The notes under the pieces were generated by a model. It saw only the letters and a list, made by a program, of their open reading frames with translations. It was not told the origin of the DNA and made no database searches. From NCBI GenBank assembly GCA_013399875.1, contig VXAZ01006807.1:1302001-1366000 (forward strand): a DNA stretch of 64,000 nt, read 5' to 3'. The stretch comes from Gymnorhina tibicen (taxonomy: Eukaryota; Chordata; Aves; Passeriformes; Artamidae). Of this stretch, positions 38,412-49,800 are shown piece after piece. The position numbers and the translations under genes are program-made. The first letter of the stretch is position 1, and the number at the start of each line of letters is the position of its first letter.

Positions 38412-39125
38412 TTCAATGCGATCTGTGCCGGCTGCAGAGAGCTCCGCTGGATCTGCATGGGGCCACATGGAGGGGAAAGAGGGGAAGCGCGCCAGTCCCC
38501 AGAAGCCGCGCTGTATGCTCTCGGCCACGCGGCATCTTACGGCTGTTTCTTGGCTGCCCGTGGCTCCGGGATGGTTTCTCCGCCGGCTTGGCCTGCGGCT
38601 GCCACTGCCAGGGGAAGGGGGAGGCCTGGGCCCCCTCTGGGAGAGGGACCCTTGGCCTGTTCCTACCCCCACTCTTTCCCTAGACAAGCTGGAACAAAAA
38701 GGGATCTTCCCGCTCTTGTGCTGCCTTTAAATATGAAAAATCACGAGAAGTGCTATTGGATCAGCAACTTACCCATCAAATAAGTTTCAACCTACTGCAA
38801 TCCACCCGTTACTTCTTGCGATTTGCACATTCAAAAGTTATAACCAAAATTACATTCAACATACAATTTTCACTTAAAGTAGTAAAACCAGAGCTAAAAG
38901 GAAACAAATTACCTAAACCTCCACCCCTAGGCTTTTACCACAACTACAAAACAAATTTCTACTATCATTCTACTTAACTTTATGACTTAATACTTGTTTT
39001 GCCTAATGTTTTCCTCAATATCTTCATCATAAAGCTCTCATAATTCCCCTTGCCTTTGATTTCCCGGCCAATGCACCAAAAATGTCGTGTTCTTGACGTT
39101 TAAACCTGCATCAAACCATAACAGC
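38412..39125 (-). mobile_element. 5' remnant of a tRNA-Gly-primed endogenous retrovirus (truncated LTR end, PBS, leader)
   Basis: On the minus strand, in order: the last ~40 bp of an LTR-like U5 ending CACGACA (39083; left limit about 39125), a TTTT spacer, the primer-binding site (39061-39078), an AT-rich leader (about 38720-39060) and a GC-rich segment (38412-38715). The U5 end resembles GGTTTAAAC...CACGACA of passerine LTRs, with a short insertion. Most of the 5' LTR is missing, and no gag, pol or env motif could be recognised. The minus-strand open frame at 38220-38687 crosses the boundary with the long LTR and has no domain, so it is not called a gene. This piece may be the internal part of the same provirus as the 36902-38407 LTR, or an older element into which that LTR inserted; the CAAG duplication favours the latter. 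Confidence 0.65.
39061..39078 (-). other. Retroviral primer-binding site for tRNA-Gly
   Basis: The plus-strand sequence TTCCCGGCCAATGCACCA is identical to the last 18 nt of mature vertebrate tRNA-Gly (GCC). It includes the CCA that tRNA genes do not encode, so it cannot be a piece of a tRNA gene. Its complement on the minus strand (TGGTGCATTGG...) follows a CA LTR terminus after a 4-nt spacer, the expected position of a retroviral primer-binding site. Confidence 0.85.
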
Positions 39126-39483
39126 AAGGTAAGTTTGAGTACACAGTACAGATTTCAGTACAATAAGAAGGTTTAGATAATCCTGCCTCTTTCACACTTC
39201 CTCTAGGACCCGCACACAGAGCTCTCTTTAGCATTTACTTGGTATTTGCTGGTAACCCAAGCAATATAGCACTTGCCTGCTATAACTTAATTATTTTTAC
39301 TGCTAAACCTAATGTAATATTTTTTGTTTCTTGTTAGTAACAGGAAAAATGAAGGCTTTGCATATTTTCCTACACCTTCATTAACAAGTTATGATTTAGC
39401 CCTGGAATCTTTAACGGCCTTTGTTTTCTGCGATACTTGTAGAAAGTGTGTACCATAGATATGGTGACCTGACTTAACTAGTC
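39126..39483. other. Short AT-rich unique stretch between two retroelements
   Basis: About 360 bp with no repeat, open frame or motif that I recognise. The boundary with the retroviral remnant on the left is uncertain by some tens of bases. Confidence 0.5.
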
Positions 39484-40435
39484 AAAGAATCAGAAAATGT
39501 GTGGAGTTCGAAGGGACCCACAAGGATCATCCCGGCTTTGCACAGGACAACCCTAAGAATCACACCATGTGCCTGAGAGCATTGTCCAAACATTTCCTGA
39601 ACTCTGCCAGGTTTGGTGCCATGACCACTTCCCTGGGACGCCTGTTCCAGTGTCCAGCCACCCTCTGGGTAAAGAACCTTTTTCTAATATCCAACCTAAA
39701 CCTCCCCTGACACAACTTTAGGCCATTCCCTCAAGTCCTGTCACCACAGAGAAGAGATCACTGTCTGTCCCTCCTCTTCCCCTCACAGAAAGTTGTAATT
39801 GCAATGACATCCCCCCTCATTCTCTTCTTCTCCAGGCTGAATAGATCAAGCAACCTCAGCCACTCCTCATACAGCTTCCTCTCGAGGCCCTTCACCATCC
39901 TTGTTGCCCTTCTTTGGATGCTCTCTCATAGTTTGACAACTTTCTTATATTGTGGCACACAAAACTGCCCCCAGCACTCGAGGTGAGGCCACCCCACTGC
40001 AGACCAGAGCAGAGCAGAGCAGGACAATCCCCTCCCTTGCCGAGCTGGCGATGCTGGGCCTGATGCCCCCCAGGACATGGGTGGCCCTCCTGGCTGCCAG
40101 GGCACTGCTGATTCATGTTCAACCTGCCATTGACCAAGACCCCAGTTCCCTTTCTGCAGTGCTGCTTTCCAGCCTCTCATTCCCCAGTCTATCCATACAT
40201 CCAGGGTTGCCCTATCTCAGTTGCAGAATCTGTTACTTTTCCTTGTTGAATTTCATAGGGTTGGTGATTGCTCAGCCCTCTTATTTATTCAGGTCTCTCT
40301 GCAGGGCCTCCCTGCCTTTGAGGGAGTCATCTGATAGTTTACTGGCTAGTCCAAATTAATCTTTTTGAGAAGTCAAAAGTAACACTGAAGAGCAATTCAG
40401 CCCCCAGACCCTGCAGGCACCTCCAGGTAGGATAT
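39484..40435 (-). mobile_element. CR1 retroposon, long 3' part
   Basis: The second longest CR1 copy here. On the minus strand it ends TTCTGATTCTTTGA (39484), preceded by GATGATCCTTGTGGGTCCC. Going upstream it covers the full 3' region, including GGTGACAGGACTTGAGGGAA and CATGTCCTGGGGGGCATC, up to a faded segment near 40435 that still resembles the CR1 region just after the RT domain. A short AGAGC pentamer run lies at about 40006-40020. Open frames on either strand (for example 39952-40359) are not intact CR1 proteins. It is opposite in orientation to the CR1 at 46008. Confidence 0.93.
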
Positions 40436-43400
40436 ATAGTCCTTTGGAGATGTCTGCATGAATTCAGAAAACTACGTAGTGGGGAAGGTAGGACACATTC
40501 TGGGATAGTTAATGTCCTGCCTTCCTTCATTTCTGTTAAAGAAATGCAGCTGAGGCACAGTGCATGAATTTTCTACGTGATCCTTGATGGGTTTTTTTTA
40601 CATTTTCTGAACCATATGTAAAAATTTGATTTTGATGCTAAAAATTTTAAAAACTTGAGACTGGTCTAGTCATGAACATGCTTCTTGATGCAACACAAAA
40701 TTACAATGAGATGAGCTTTTGAACTTGATTTAAAACGAAGGCTGGAGACATACTTTTTTTTCAGAAGTATTCCTAATTTAGGGAAACACTGCAATAATTT
40801 TGCTTTTAAGAAGTAAATGTTAACAGTGGTTATATAGATATTATTTTTTTCTGCACTTTTGGAGTTTTTTTCCAATTTCATCCCTCTCCTGGTGTATCTC
40901 TATTCTTTAGGCCTTCAGCTAATCCACAGGATTACTCAATTTTTTGTTCCTTGAATTTAAGATGGAAATTGTCCTGTGTTGTCAACATACCACCACCTCT
41001 GAAGAAACTTCTATTTTGTAAATCCTAATTCTCCATGGTAGTATCTCACAGGCATCACTTACCCATTTAATGTACCCTAGTTCAGGTAGATTTACCCATT
41101 TACCCTACTTCAGATATGTGATACTTTAGAAAGAATAAATGCGTCTGATGTTGGAATAAAATGAGAGAAAGAACATGAATAACTCATTTTTAAAGCACAG
41201 AATAAAGACCGCTGTAAGAAGTCATTTGGTCTCAGTGCGTGAGCAAACACTTCACATGGCTCCTGTGGAACTTGACCTACGTCCAGCCATTGCCTGCCTG
41301 TCAGCACTTTGAGCATTCGGGCAGGTTGTCACCACACTTTGCCCCGCTGTGAGCACATGCCTGTAGCACATTTGAAGTATCTTGCTGTAAACCAGAGGTG
41401 CAAATTTCGGTCTTGTTTAGGGCATGTATATGGACATGTGCTCAGTATGGTTTACTGCTCTCTGTGTAGCTGCCAGTCACGGAAATCATTACAGCTTAAC
41501 TTCAGTTGTCTAACCTAACTTTGAGTTATATGGACAAAGACTTCGTTAGGTTTTGCGGTTTTTTTAAGTCTCTGGATATTTGTCTTTGCTAAGAAGAGTT
41601 CTGTGTGTGCAGGAGCTGGAGTAGAAGGCAAGTATGGAAGAAGTTCTCTCTGCTTAAAAAGAAAAAGCCATAAAACTCCAGACCAGTTTAATGCTGTAGG
41701 TTTTACTTTCATTGCTGATATGACTGCAATTTTCATTCAAACACTTTAATTTCTTGCACAGTCATTTCTTAGACTCAGTGCAGTATCCTCTCTCTTAAAA
41801 GTCTACCTAGCAATTTCTCTAAACATTTTGAGCTGCCAAAGGAGGTTTTGAATTTCTCTGTTGTTGTGTTTGCCCTCTTCTCAGTCCTTATTTATGTCAT
41901 TTTACTTTTAAAATACAGTGACCAGACATGGAAGTGTTTTGCTTGTGGTCACATTGTGCTGTTTGAAGAATTTCTTCACATTTACATTTGTGTTTGACAT
42001 CTCTGTGTGCATAGAGAAATTTTATTTTCCTGTATGAATGGCCGTTAGCTACTCTGGCAGAGGGCTGTCAGCTATGGCTACCCTCATTCAGTCACTATTT
42101 TCTTGATCAATGCTTTGTGTCTTTTGCACTTTGAAAGCGTATTTCTTTTTCGTTATTATTTTTTCTCTTCTCTTCTTACCTAGGTATGTCTGAACTTTGA
42201 ACTGCTGCTGCAATTTCGCTTAATAATAGAAATGAGATGTGAAAATAGCACTGTGTGACTAAGTCTAGTGCCTCGTCTATTCAGGTTACTCTGAACAATT
42301 CATGTGTTCTGCACAGATGAAATACTTTGATGCATCATGAAGAAAACTAGTATGTTTTCAGTGGAGAAAATCATGATCCTGTAGATATCAGGATGTGACA
42401 CCTTATGTTAAAAAGTGTATTTTCCCAGGTGCTACATCCCTGGACTACACATCAGAACAGAAATACAATCTAAAATAAATTCCAAAATGTTTCTATTTAT
42501 AGGCACAAATTTGCCAGGAGATGTGGTCTCTGCCTCACTGCTTTTACTGAGAAGGGATGTTCATAAAACTATACTTACGTTATCAAAACAAATAGATTTT
42601 GCCTGTCTCAAATATATATATAAGTAAAACAGAGTGGTTGTCACATATATAATCTCTCATAAAAAGTGTGCCTAAACTAGAAAAGCATATAGTGATCATT
42701 AACACCTTGTCTCTTCATATGTGCATATAGAAGCAAAAGCCACATCAGTAGGCAATACCACTGAAATATGATAAATCTTTATCTTAGGACATCTTTAGAT
42801 AGTGTTATTTGTAGTGCCAAAATTTGCTGCTAATATTTCAAAGAGGTATGATTAAGCCTTGTCTTCTAAGATATAGAAATATCTTTTATTTAGAAATATA
42901 ACTCTTCTTTTAACAAGGGCTCTGCTCTGGTGCAAGCCAAACTGTCATCTCAGTAGTAAATCCCATGCAGAGGCCAGAAATGCACTGGGGACTACATCCT
43001 AAATACATTTTTGATGCTCTCTGGATTATCCTACTGATGCTTTCTTTGATCTTCATGCACTGTAAGTGTGACTTGTACTTCTTATGGCCCCTATACTTCA
43101 CCAGTATAGCTGTGAGCTTATTCACAATACTTGGGCTATGAATTGCTGTTTCTTTTCAATGTGGACCAAAAAAAATTATACCTGTAACCAAAGACAGCAG
43201 GACAAAAAACGTCAACACTGTTTGGATATCTAACTCTCATCAAAGCTCCAACTGATTTCAATAAAACCAAAAATGCCTACAATGTATTCTAGTTCTAGCT
43301 TTAGGCTATATTTCTTGTCAATGGAACATAGACACTTCTTGGGTGTTATACATGTTATAAATGTTACAGATGTGACCTATCTTAGATATGTATTTTAGAA

Positions 43401-46007
43401 TAAAATGAATTGCAACCTAGCAGTGCTTATTTTTGCCCACTCAGTATACTAGGAAAAGATACAGCTACCTCAGGTACAGATCTCAAACATTAGTCCTACA
43501 CAGTATTTGCATCACATTGTTAGACTATATATTCAAAGTTCTCTTCATGTACCTGTACCAGTGTGCCACTGAGACAGATTGGGGGCCCAAACAATGGCAT
43601 GCCACCCCGATTTCTGGATGATGCACTGTGCAAATCTGCTTTTGAAATGATGAGCTTTTTTGTCATAAGTACAACCATAGTTAATCCAGTAGAATTTTGC
43701 ACTAGGTTTTGGCTTTTTTCTTTTTTTTTAATAATAAATTTAATCTACTTCCTCCTGGTATTCTGCTTCAGTAGTCTTCTTGCATTGTTTACATTTTAAG
43801 CTTTGTTAGAAAGAGAGGTAAGTGTTGATAACCGACAGTTTGCTACCAATAAAGGCAATCTAGATGGAAGGTGCTTAAAACTCTCATTTTGAACAGGATA
43901 AGGGTTAATTAAGTACAGGGAATACCTGTCAGGCATTCATTAGATAGTAGTTTATACATCACCTTGATGTAAATGTACTGACGTCCTGTATCTTTATTAA
44001 CTTAATTGACAATTCACACTCATTATTCAGATGAACTGTGAAACTGAAAGGATTTACTCCTGATGCTCAGCAATACAAAGGACCAAGTTATATTACCTGT
44101 TTTTTCTCTATTGCTGAAGTTTATGCTAAAATTCACTTTCAGCAGAAGCCTAGAACTTCTCCAGAAACGTTCTTTAGGCTAATACTGGGCAGATGCCCCT
44201 TCCAAGGACATTCTGTCCTTGCTGATGCCTCACATGTTATTTTAAATAAAAAGACTGCCCTGTGAACAGTGAATTTATTCTATTAGTGTGATTATTCCAT
44301 CTTTCAGTGAGTTTCCTTGTAATAGATACAGGGTTGTTCAGAGTCTGATAAGTGGATATTAATCTATTACAACATTCTGTAGTAGTAAATTATAAATTCA
44401 TCTAGAATAAATAGAATAAATAATATAAAGCTTCAGTTATTCAATTAACATACCTAATCTTTTCACCAACATGCTGAAAGCTTTAAGTGCAGTCTGTTCA
44501 GAGTTAGGTGGCTGCAGACTGTATGCATTGTGTATTATGTGTAAAGAATTGCAGATTCTTTTTTGAAATGTCCTTTCTGAAGGTCACCTTGCTAAAATGA
44601 TGGTTTTTCTTATTGCCTTTTTAAATTATTTTAATAGGTCCTGTAAATGGGGATGAAGACTTAGTAGCACTCTTTGCCTCAAGGTGTTTGTCTTTTTAAA
44701 GACATTTTTGCCATCATAGCACGTGGACTGACTCTACTGGAGTCAGTAAAATATAGGACAGTTCCTTTAGTGTCTCTTCAGTTTAGATTAAGCTATATTG
44801 TATTTGAAAAGCATGAATCTCATCAGATTTTTAATAAGTATAATCCCTCAGAGGTTGATGGTTTTTGTGAGGGACAGATCAAGTGGACACAATTTTCCAA
44901 ATTCTTTTAGCTTGCATCTAACTGTAACCCCGTTTGCAGCCTCCCAGCTCACAAATATTTTGAAGAGCAAACATTGCTATTTTTCAAGTTTGTTGGTCTA
45001 TAACACACCCCTGTTTTTATCAGGAGCAAGGATTTATTCAAAAAAATGCAGACCTCTCTTGCCTTCCTTATTCCAATAAGAAGAGTAAACGCTGTTTCTC
45101 ATTCAAATTCAAAACTCAGAAAATGCGCAGACAACACAACTCTAATGCCCCTGGGGAGTGCTACTCTCCTACCTTAAGGTGGAAATCACTTTGTCATTAG
45201 ACTACCATGAATGATGTTCTATGAAAGATATTTGTAGATTGGGCTTGCTTGCAAACAGACAATTCCTGTTATTAATTGTTATTAGTATCATGAATATTTT
45301 AAATCCAATTTTCTGTTTAACCCTGTTAGATACCTAGTGTCACTCTTTTTTTTTTTTCTGAACATTTCTATTTGAATCAGTACAGTGCACTTGCAGAAGC
45401 AGCTTGCTTTCCGATGGGATGAATATGGTATCTCATATAAAACAGAGGGAACTTGAAATACCAGGGTTTCTAACACTGAGGTGCATTTGAAGTTTTACAG
45501 TGATTTACGTTGCTGGAGATTACTCAGCACTCTAGACAGGGCACAGCATTGAGGAAAGGGCAATTAATCAAATGCAGGAAAACTGATCCACTAAGATATT
45601 TCCTGTGCTGAAGGACTTATTGTAATAACTAAAGATTATTGTGACAGTTATTATGATGGCCATGGAGAGAATTAATTTATCCAAGCTTTAGGCATAAAAC
45701 CACTGGTGTCTGGGCCAAGGCTCTTCAGAGGCTTTCCCAATAGTCAATAAAGAGAGACAGAAACCTTCAGGAATATTTGTTTCAGTATAGTTGTCCATTG
45801 CCAGTTTGCATAACAGATAATGGAAAAGCTTAGCCTTTACATAGCTAAAGCTGAGTGAGATAAAACTCACCTCAAAACCCCATCTCTACCTGACTGAGAG
45901 TTTTCCGTTTCCAGGATGTCAGAGATTACTTTTTCCTTCTCACACAGTTTGGTGAAAGGTTACTGAGTTTGGGCTTTGTAAGATCAAGTGAAGAACTGAG
46001 TGAAAAA
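40436..46007. other. Non-coding stretch, nothing gene-like
   Basis: AT-rich with short open frames only (none above 93 codons). Simple sequence: a short TA run at about 42609-42621 and a T12 run at about 45346-45357. No RNA gene or repeat family recognised. Confidence 0.55.
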
Positions 46008-46800
46008 AACCTCAATGCCTTCTATGATGAAACTACTGCCTGGATGGTAAGCAGTGGATACTGTCTACCTTGATTTTTTGCAATGCTTTTGACACTATCT
46101 CTCACAACATCCTTATAGACAAGTTCAGGAAGTGTGGACTGGATGAGTAGATAGTGAGGTGCATTGAGAGGTCATGGCACAGGGTCTAGTTGGAGCCCCG
46201 TCACTAGTGGTGGCCCCCAAGATTTGATATTGGGTCCAGTGCTTAACTTTTTCATCCACGACTTGGATGACGGGGCAGATGCCTCCTCAGCAGGTTCATT
46301 AATGACAGAAAGTGGGGAGTGGTCCCCCGGAGTGCTGTGCAGCCCTTCAGAAAGACCTCAACAGGTCAAGAAAGGCGCAGAGAAGAACAGAACAGTCTGG
46401 AGCTCAGCAAAAGCAAATGCAGGGTCCTGGGGAAGAATAAGCCCAGTACAGGCTGGGGGCTAGCCTACAGGAAATCAGATCTGTGGAGAAGGACCTGGGG
46501 GTCCTGATGGACGACAAGCTGTCCATGAGCCAGCAGTGTGCCCCAGGGCCAAGGAGGCCAATGGTGTCCTGGGGTGCATTAGGAAGAGCATTGCCAGAGG
46601 CCAAGGGAGGTGATCCTACCCCTTTCCTCAGCTCTGCTGAGGCCACTCTGGAATGCTGCATCCAGTTCTGAGCTCCTTGGCACAGGAGAGATGTGGAGCT
46701 CCTGGAGCAGGTCCAGTAGAGGGCTATGAAGATGATTATGGGACTGGAGCATCTCTCTTATGGGGAAAGGCTAAGGGAGCTGGGCCTGTTCAACTCCTAG
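46008..46800 (+). mobile_element. CR1 retroposon with degraded reverse-transcriptase frame
   Basis: Plus-strand translation shows CR1 RT signatures. NAFYDETTAWM (about 46015) is followed by AFDTISHNILIDKF near 46086 (motif A region) and GLDE with an in-frame stop. In the frame from 46164, VTSGGPQDLILGPVLNFFIH (motif B region, usually GVPQGSVLGPVLF) and DLDDGADASS follow. Further right are CR1 3'-region blocks (GACCTGGGGGTCCTGATGGA, ATGAGCCAGCAGTGTGCCC, GGCCACTCTGGAATGCTGCATCC). It stops at about 46800 without the CR1 3' terminus, so both ends are truncated. Several stops and frameshifts make it a dead copy. Confidence 0.92.
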
Positions 46801-49800
46801 TGGTGATGGTCATTTTGGACCACATTGGAATAAAGTTTCTGATGTATTTTACTTAGAATAAATAATGGCATATTGAAACACAAGTTTTCCAGAAATTCAG
46901 TCTGCTCTGAATTCAAACAAGTAGCTGGAGGAAGTACTAAGCCAACCAGTCTCCTGGGCAGAAATTACATTTTCATTGCACATATTCAGAAAATATTTAG
47001 GTATAATTATGTGATCAGTACTGTCCCTGATTTAAATTGCTTAACTGCCCCTTTAAAATGTGTGCAGTGAGAACATATGGATGAAATGCTGTCATTTCTC
47101 ACCTTGGGTGATTGAAACTTTGAAGAACATTTCAGTCTCGCAGCCTGTCACTGGCTGCCATTCTGCAAAAGGGTCTCTGCTGGGCTTGGATCGCACCACC
47201 GGTGCTTTGCAAATGAAGACATTTTTGTTCCTGTTCTTGATAGGGCAGGATAAGTGAGGTTATCTCATTTGCACTTAAGATCTAACATCAGGAGGAATGC
47301 TTTAGCATCAAGAGAAATGATTGACATTGGCATAAGTCTTCAAGCTGTCATTTGTGGGGAGTGTTAGTTATTGAAACAGCTGTTCTGATATCCACATGTA
47401 CTGCAGGAGGTGTTCTACGAGGGTCAGAATTATTCTGGCTCCAATAGGTATCTTTATCCTCCTTGGCAATCTTTTTATAGTCAGGACATATTTTCTGGCA
47501 CTTTCGTGCTTCCAGTGGCATATTATATAACATAAAATGCAGACATCCTATTCTATCCTGTCCTGACCCATCCTATCTGAATATGATAGAAGCATCCATT
47601 AATTTTAGACATAATTTCAGATTGTACATTAGTTAATTTTACCCCCTTTACTTAACTATAAACATCACAATTTCTAGTTTAATTCCACTGGGTACTGGTA
47701 AAATTTTATGCAATACCTCCTTCCATATCAGTGGTTAATACTTTTGCTTTCTAGTGGTTTTGTTTCTCAGCTTCTTGCTGTATGCACAAAGTGAAAAGAA
47801 TGTAATGAGCGTCATAGATAAAGTTTCAAACTGCTTCTCAGTTCATCTGTATTTGTACCACTGTCCTAACTGAAGATCCCTTCAGAGCCAGAGGACGTGG
47901 GCAAACACCATGATTTACTGCTAGAACATCCAGTGTTAACTTTGTAAGAACTCCCAATACCTCTACTGGTCCAAATTGCAGCTTTTTGGCAAAAGATGAC
48001 CTCACTCTGCCTTTCAGGGTCACGGCAATGGAAACCAACATTTTAAAAGCCAGAATTCTCCATTCCAAAACAAAATCCATGTACGAAACTACATTTTCAG
48101 GAGCTTTTCAGGGTATAATTTCACTTCAAATAGTAGGACACTGAGAATCCTCATAGTGATGTGATTGCCCTATCGAAGGATAAATAAGAAAAGGTAGATA
48201 CATTCCTAGATTCCTATAAAAATTACCTCAAGCAACCTGTCCTCCATCTCACCTTCTCCCTTGCACTAAGCTTTTCTGCAGAAATTTGCACTGAAGCCTT
48301 ACTCCTTATCCCGCAACAATGACTAATTCCATTGCCGTAGGAGATTGCCATGGGTGAGGGAAAGGAGATTGAAAAGAGACAAATCGAGGTGGTAATGAAG
48401 CCGTTCATATTTGACTGGTTCCTCTCACCAGTGATATCTGGAAATGTTTCTTCTTTTTCTGTAACCTTATGAAACAACACACTTCTGTAGCCAAATAACC
48501 TTACATCTCCTTTTATAATTAGTGCTATTACACAGAACCTAAGCTTACACAAATGTCCCTAGTGACATGATTAACTTCAGAGATACTAGTCAGCAGGAGT
48601 CAGTCACAAAGCATAAACTAATTAATGTTTGAGGACAAGGACAGGACAAAAGAGGTCACTCATCTGATGTGCTTTTGAGGATTGCCAACTAAAAATGGAA
48701 AGGAAGCACAGCATATCATCTTCAGGGAGTTATTTCATCAGTAACTGGAGAATCTGTGAATGCTTTCCTGAGTCCCTCTCTCTTTTTCATTTTCTCTTGA
48801 TGGTATATTAAGCATGGCAAAAAAACTGGGGGTGGGGGGAAGTACAGGTTGGAAAAATAACTGAAATCTTTATGTGGACAATTTTAGCTGACCAAGAAAT
48901 GCATCTAAGAAAATAAATTTGTGGAAGGCACCAAATTTACAGAAGTGCACTGAAGTTAGATGATGTGTCTGATATGCCGGTATTGTGTAAAAGAAGAATG
49001 AATCTGATATTTTTATCTCTTCAGATTTCTTTTACTTTTTGTTCAGCAGAGTGCTTTTATTCTTAGGCCCAGATGCTTCATTCTAATTCTATTTTGGTAA
49101 GCATTTAAATATGCTCTTATATGCTGACCTCTGTGAGAATTAAAGTAAAACATCTGCTTAATACTTTGCTGAACAAATATAGATGATTAATATATGCTTA
49201 AGTGCCCTGGTGAAATGGGGGCTGTGTTAGCAATGTTCTCATTTCATACACAAGGATGGGAAGTTTACAAATATAAAATTATGGAATTATGCTGATTTTT
49301 ATTAACTAAAGATCCTGTCTAGTCTATTTGGTTTCACCTTTGCATCTGCTAAAGAGCTTGTTTTTTTGTGTTCCTCATATAACTATACCGCAGCTCCTCT
49401 GATTCACTATGCTGGACTAATTTGGTGCTCACGTCTGGGCAGGAACCCGGGAGCCCCTTGTGCCCAGCAGCAAGTCACTTACTCTTGTTCCCAGCCAGCA
49501 GTGAAAGTAGAGAATGGAAATGGAGACAATGTGGTCAGCAGGGAGAACAAGAGGTGTGAATGAACTGGGAGAAGAGCTGTGAAACAACAGCTGCTCCATG
49601 GGAAGGACGCTGGAGAGATGAGGATACAAAACCTGGATAAGGAGTGCAAGTGCTGGAGACTCCGAAAATGCATGTGTAGGCTGCAGTCAGGACTGCTTTG
49701 AGGCAGATTCAGGCTCTAAGCCTGGCAAGACATTAGACAGGAGTAAGATAAATGAGAAGGGTAAAAAGGTGGAATTCTTTCAGTGCCATATTTAAGAATT

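Noticed and set aside
38220..38687. Minus-strand frame of 155 codons in the retroviral cluster
   Set aside because: It crosses the boundary between the GC-rich piece and the long LTR, covers simple AAT-type repeats and contains no retroviral motif.
39952..40359. Plus-strand frame of 135 codons
   Set aside because: It is the antisense strand of a CR1 element.
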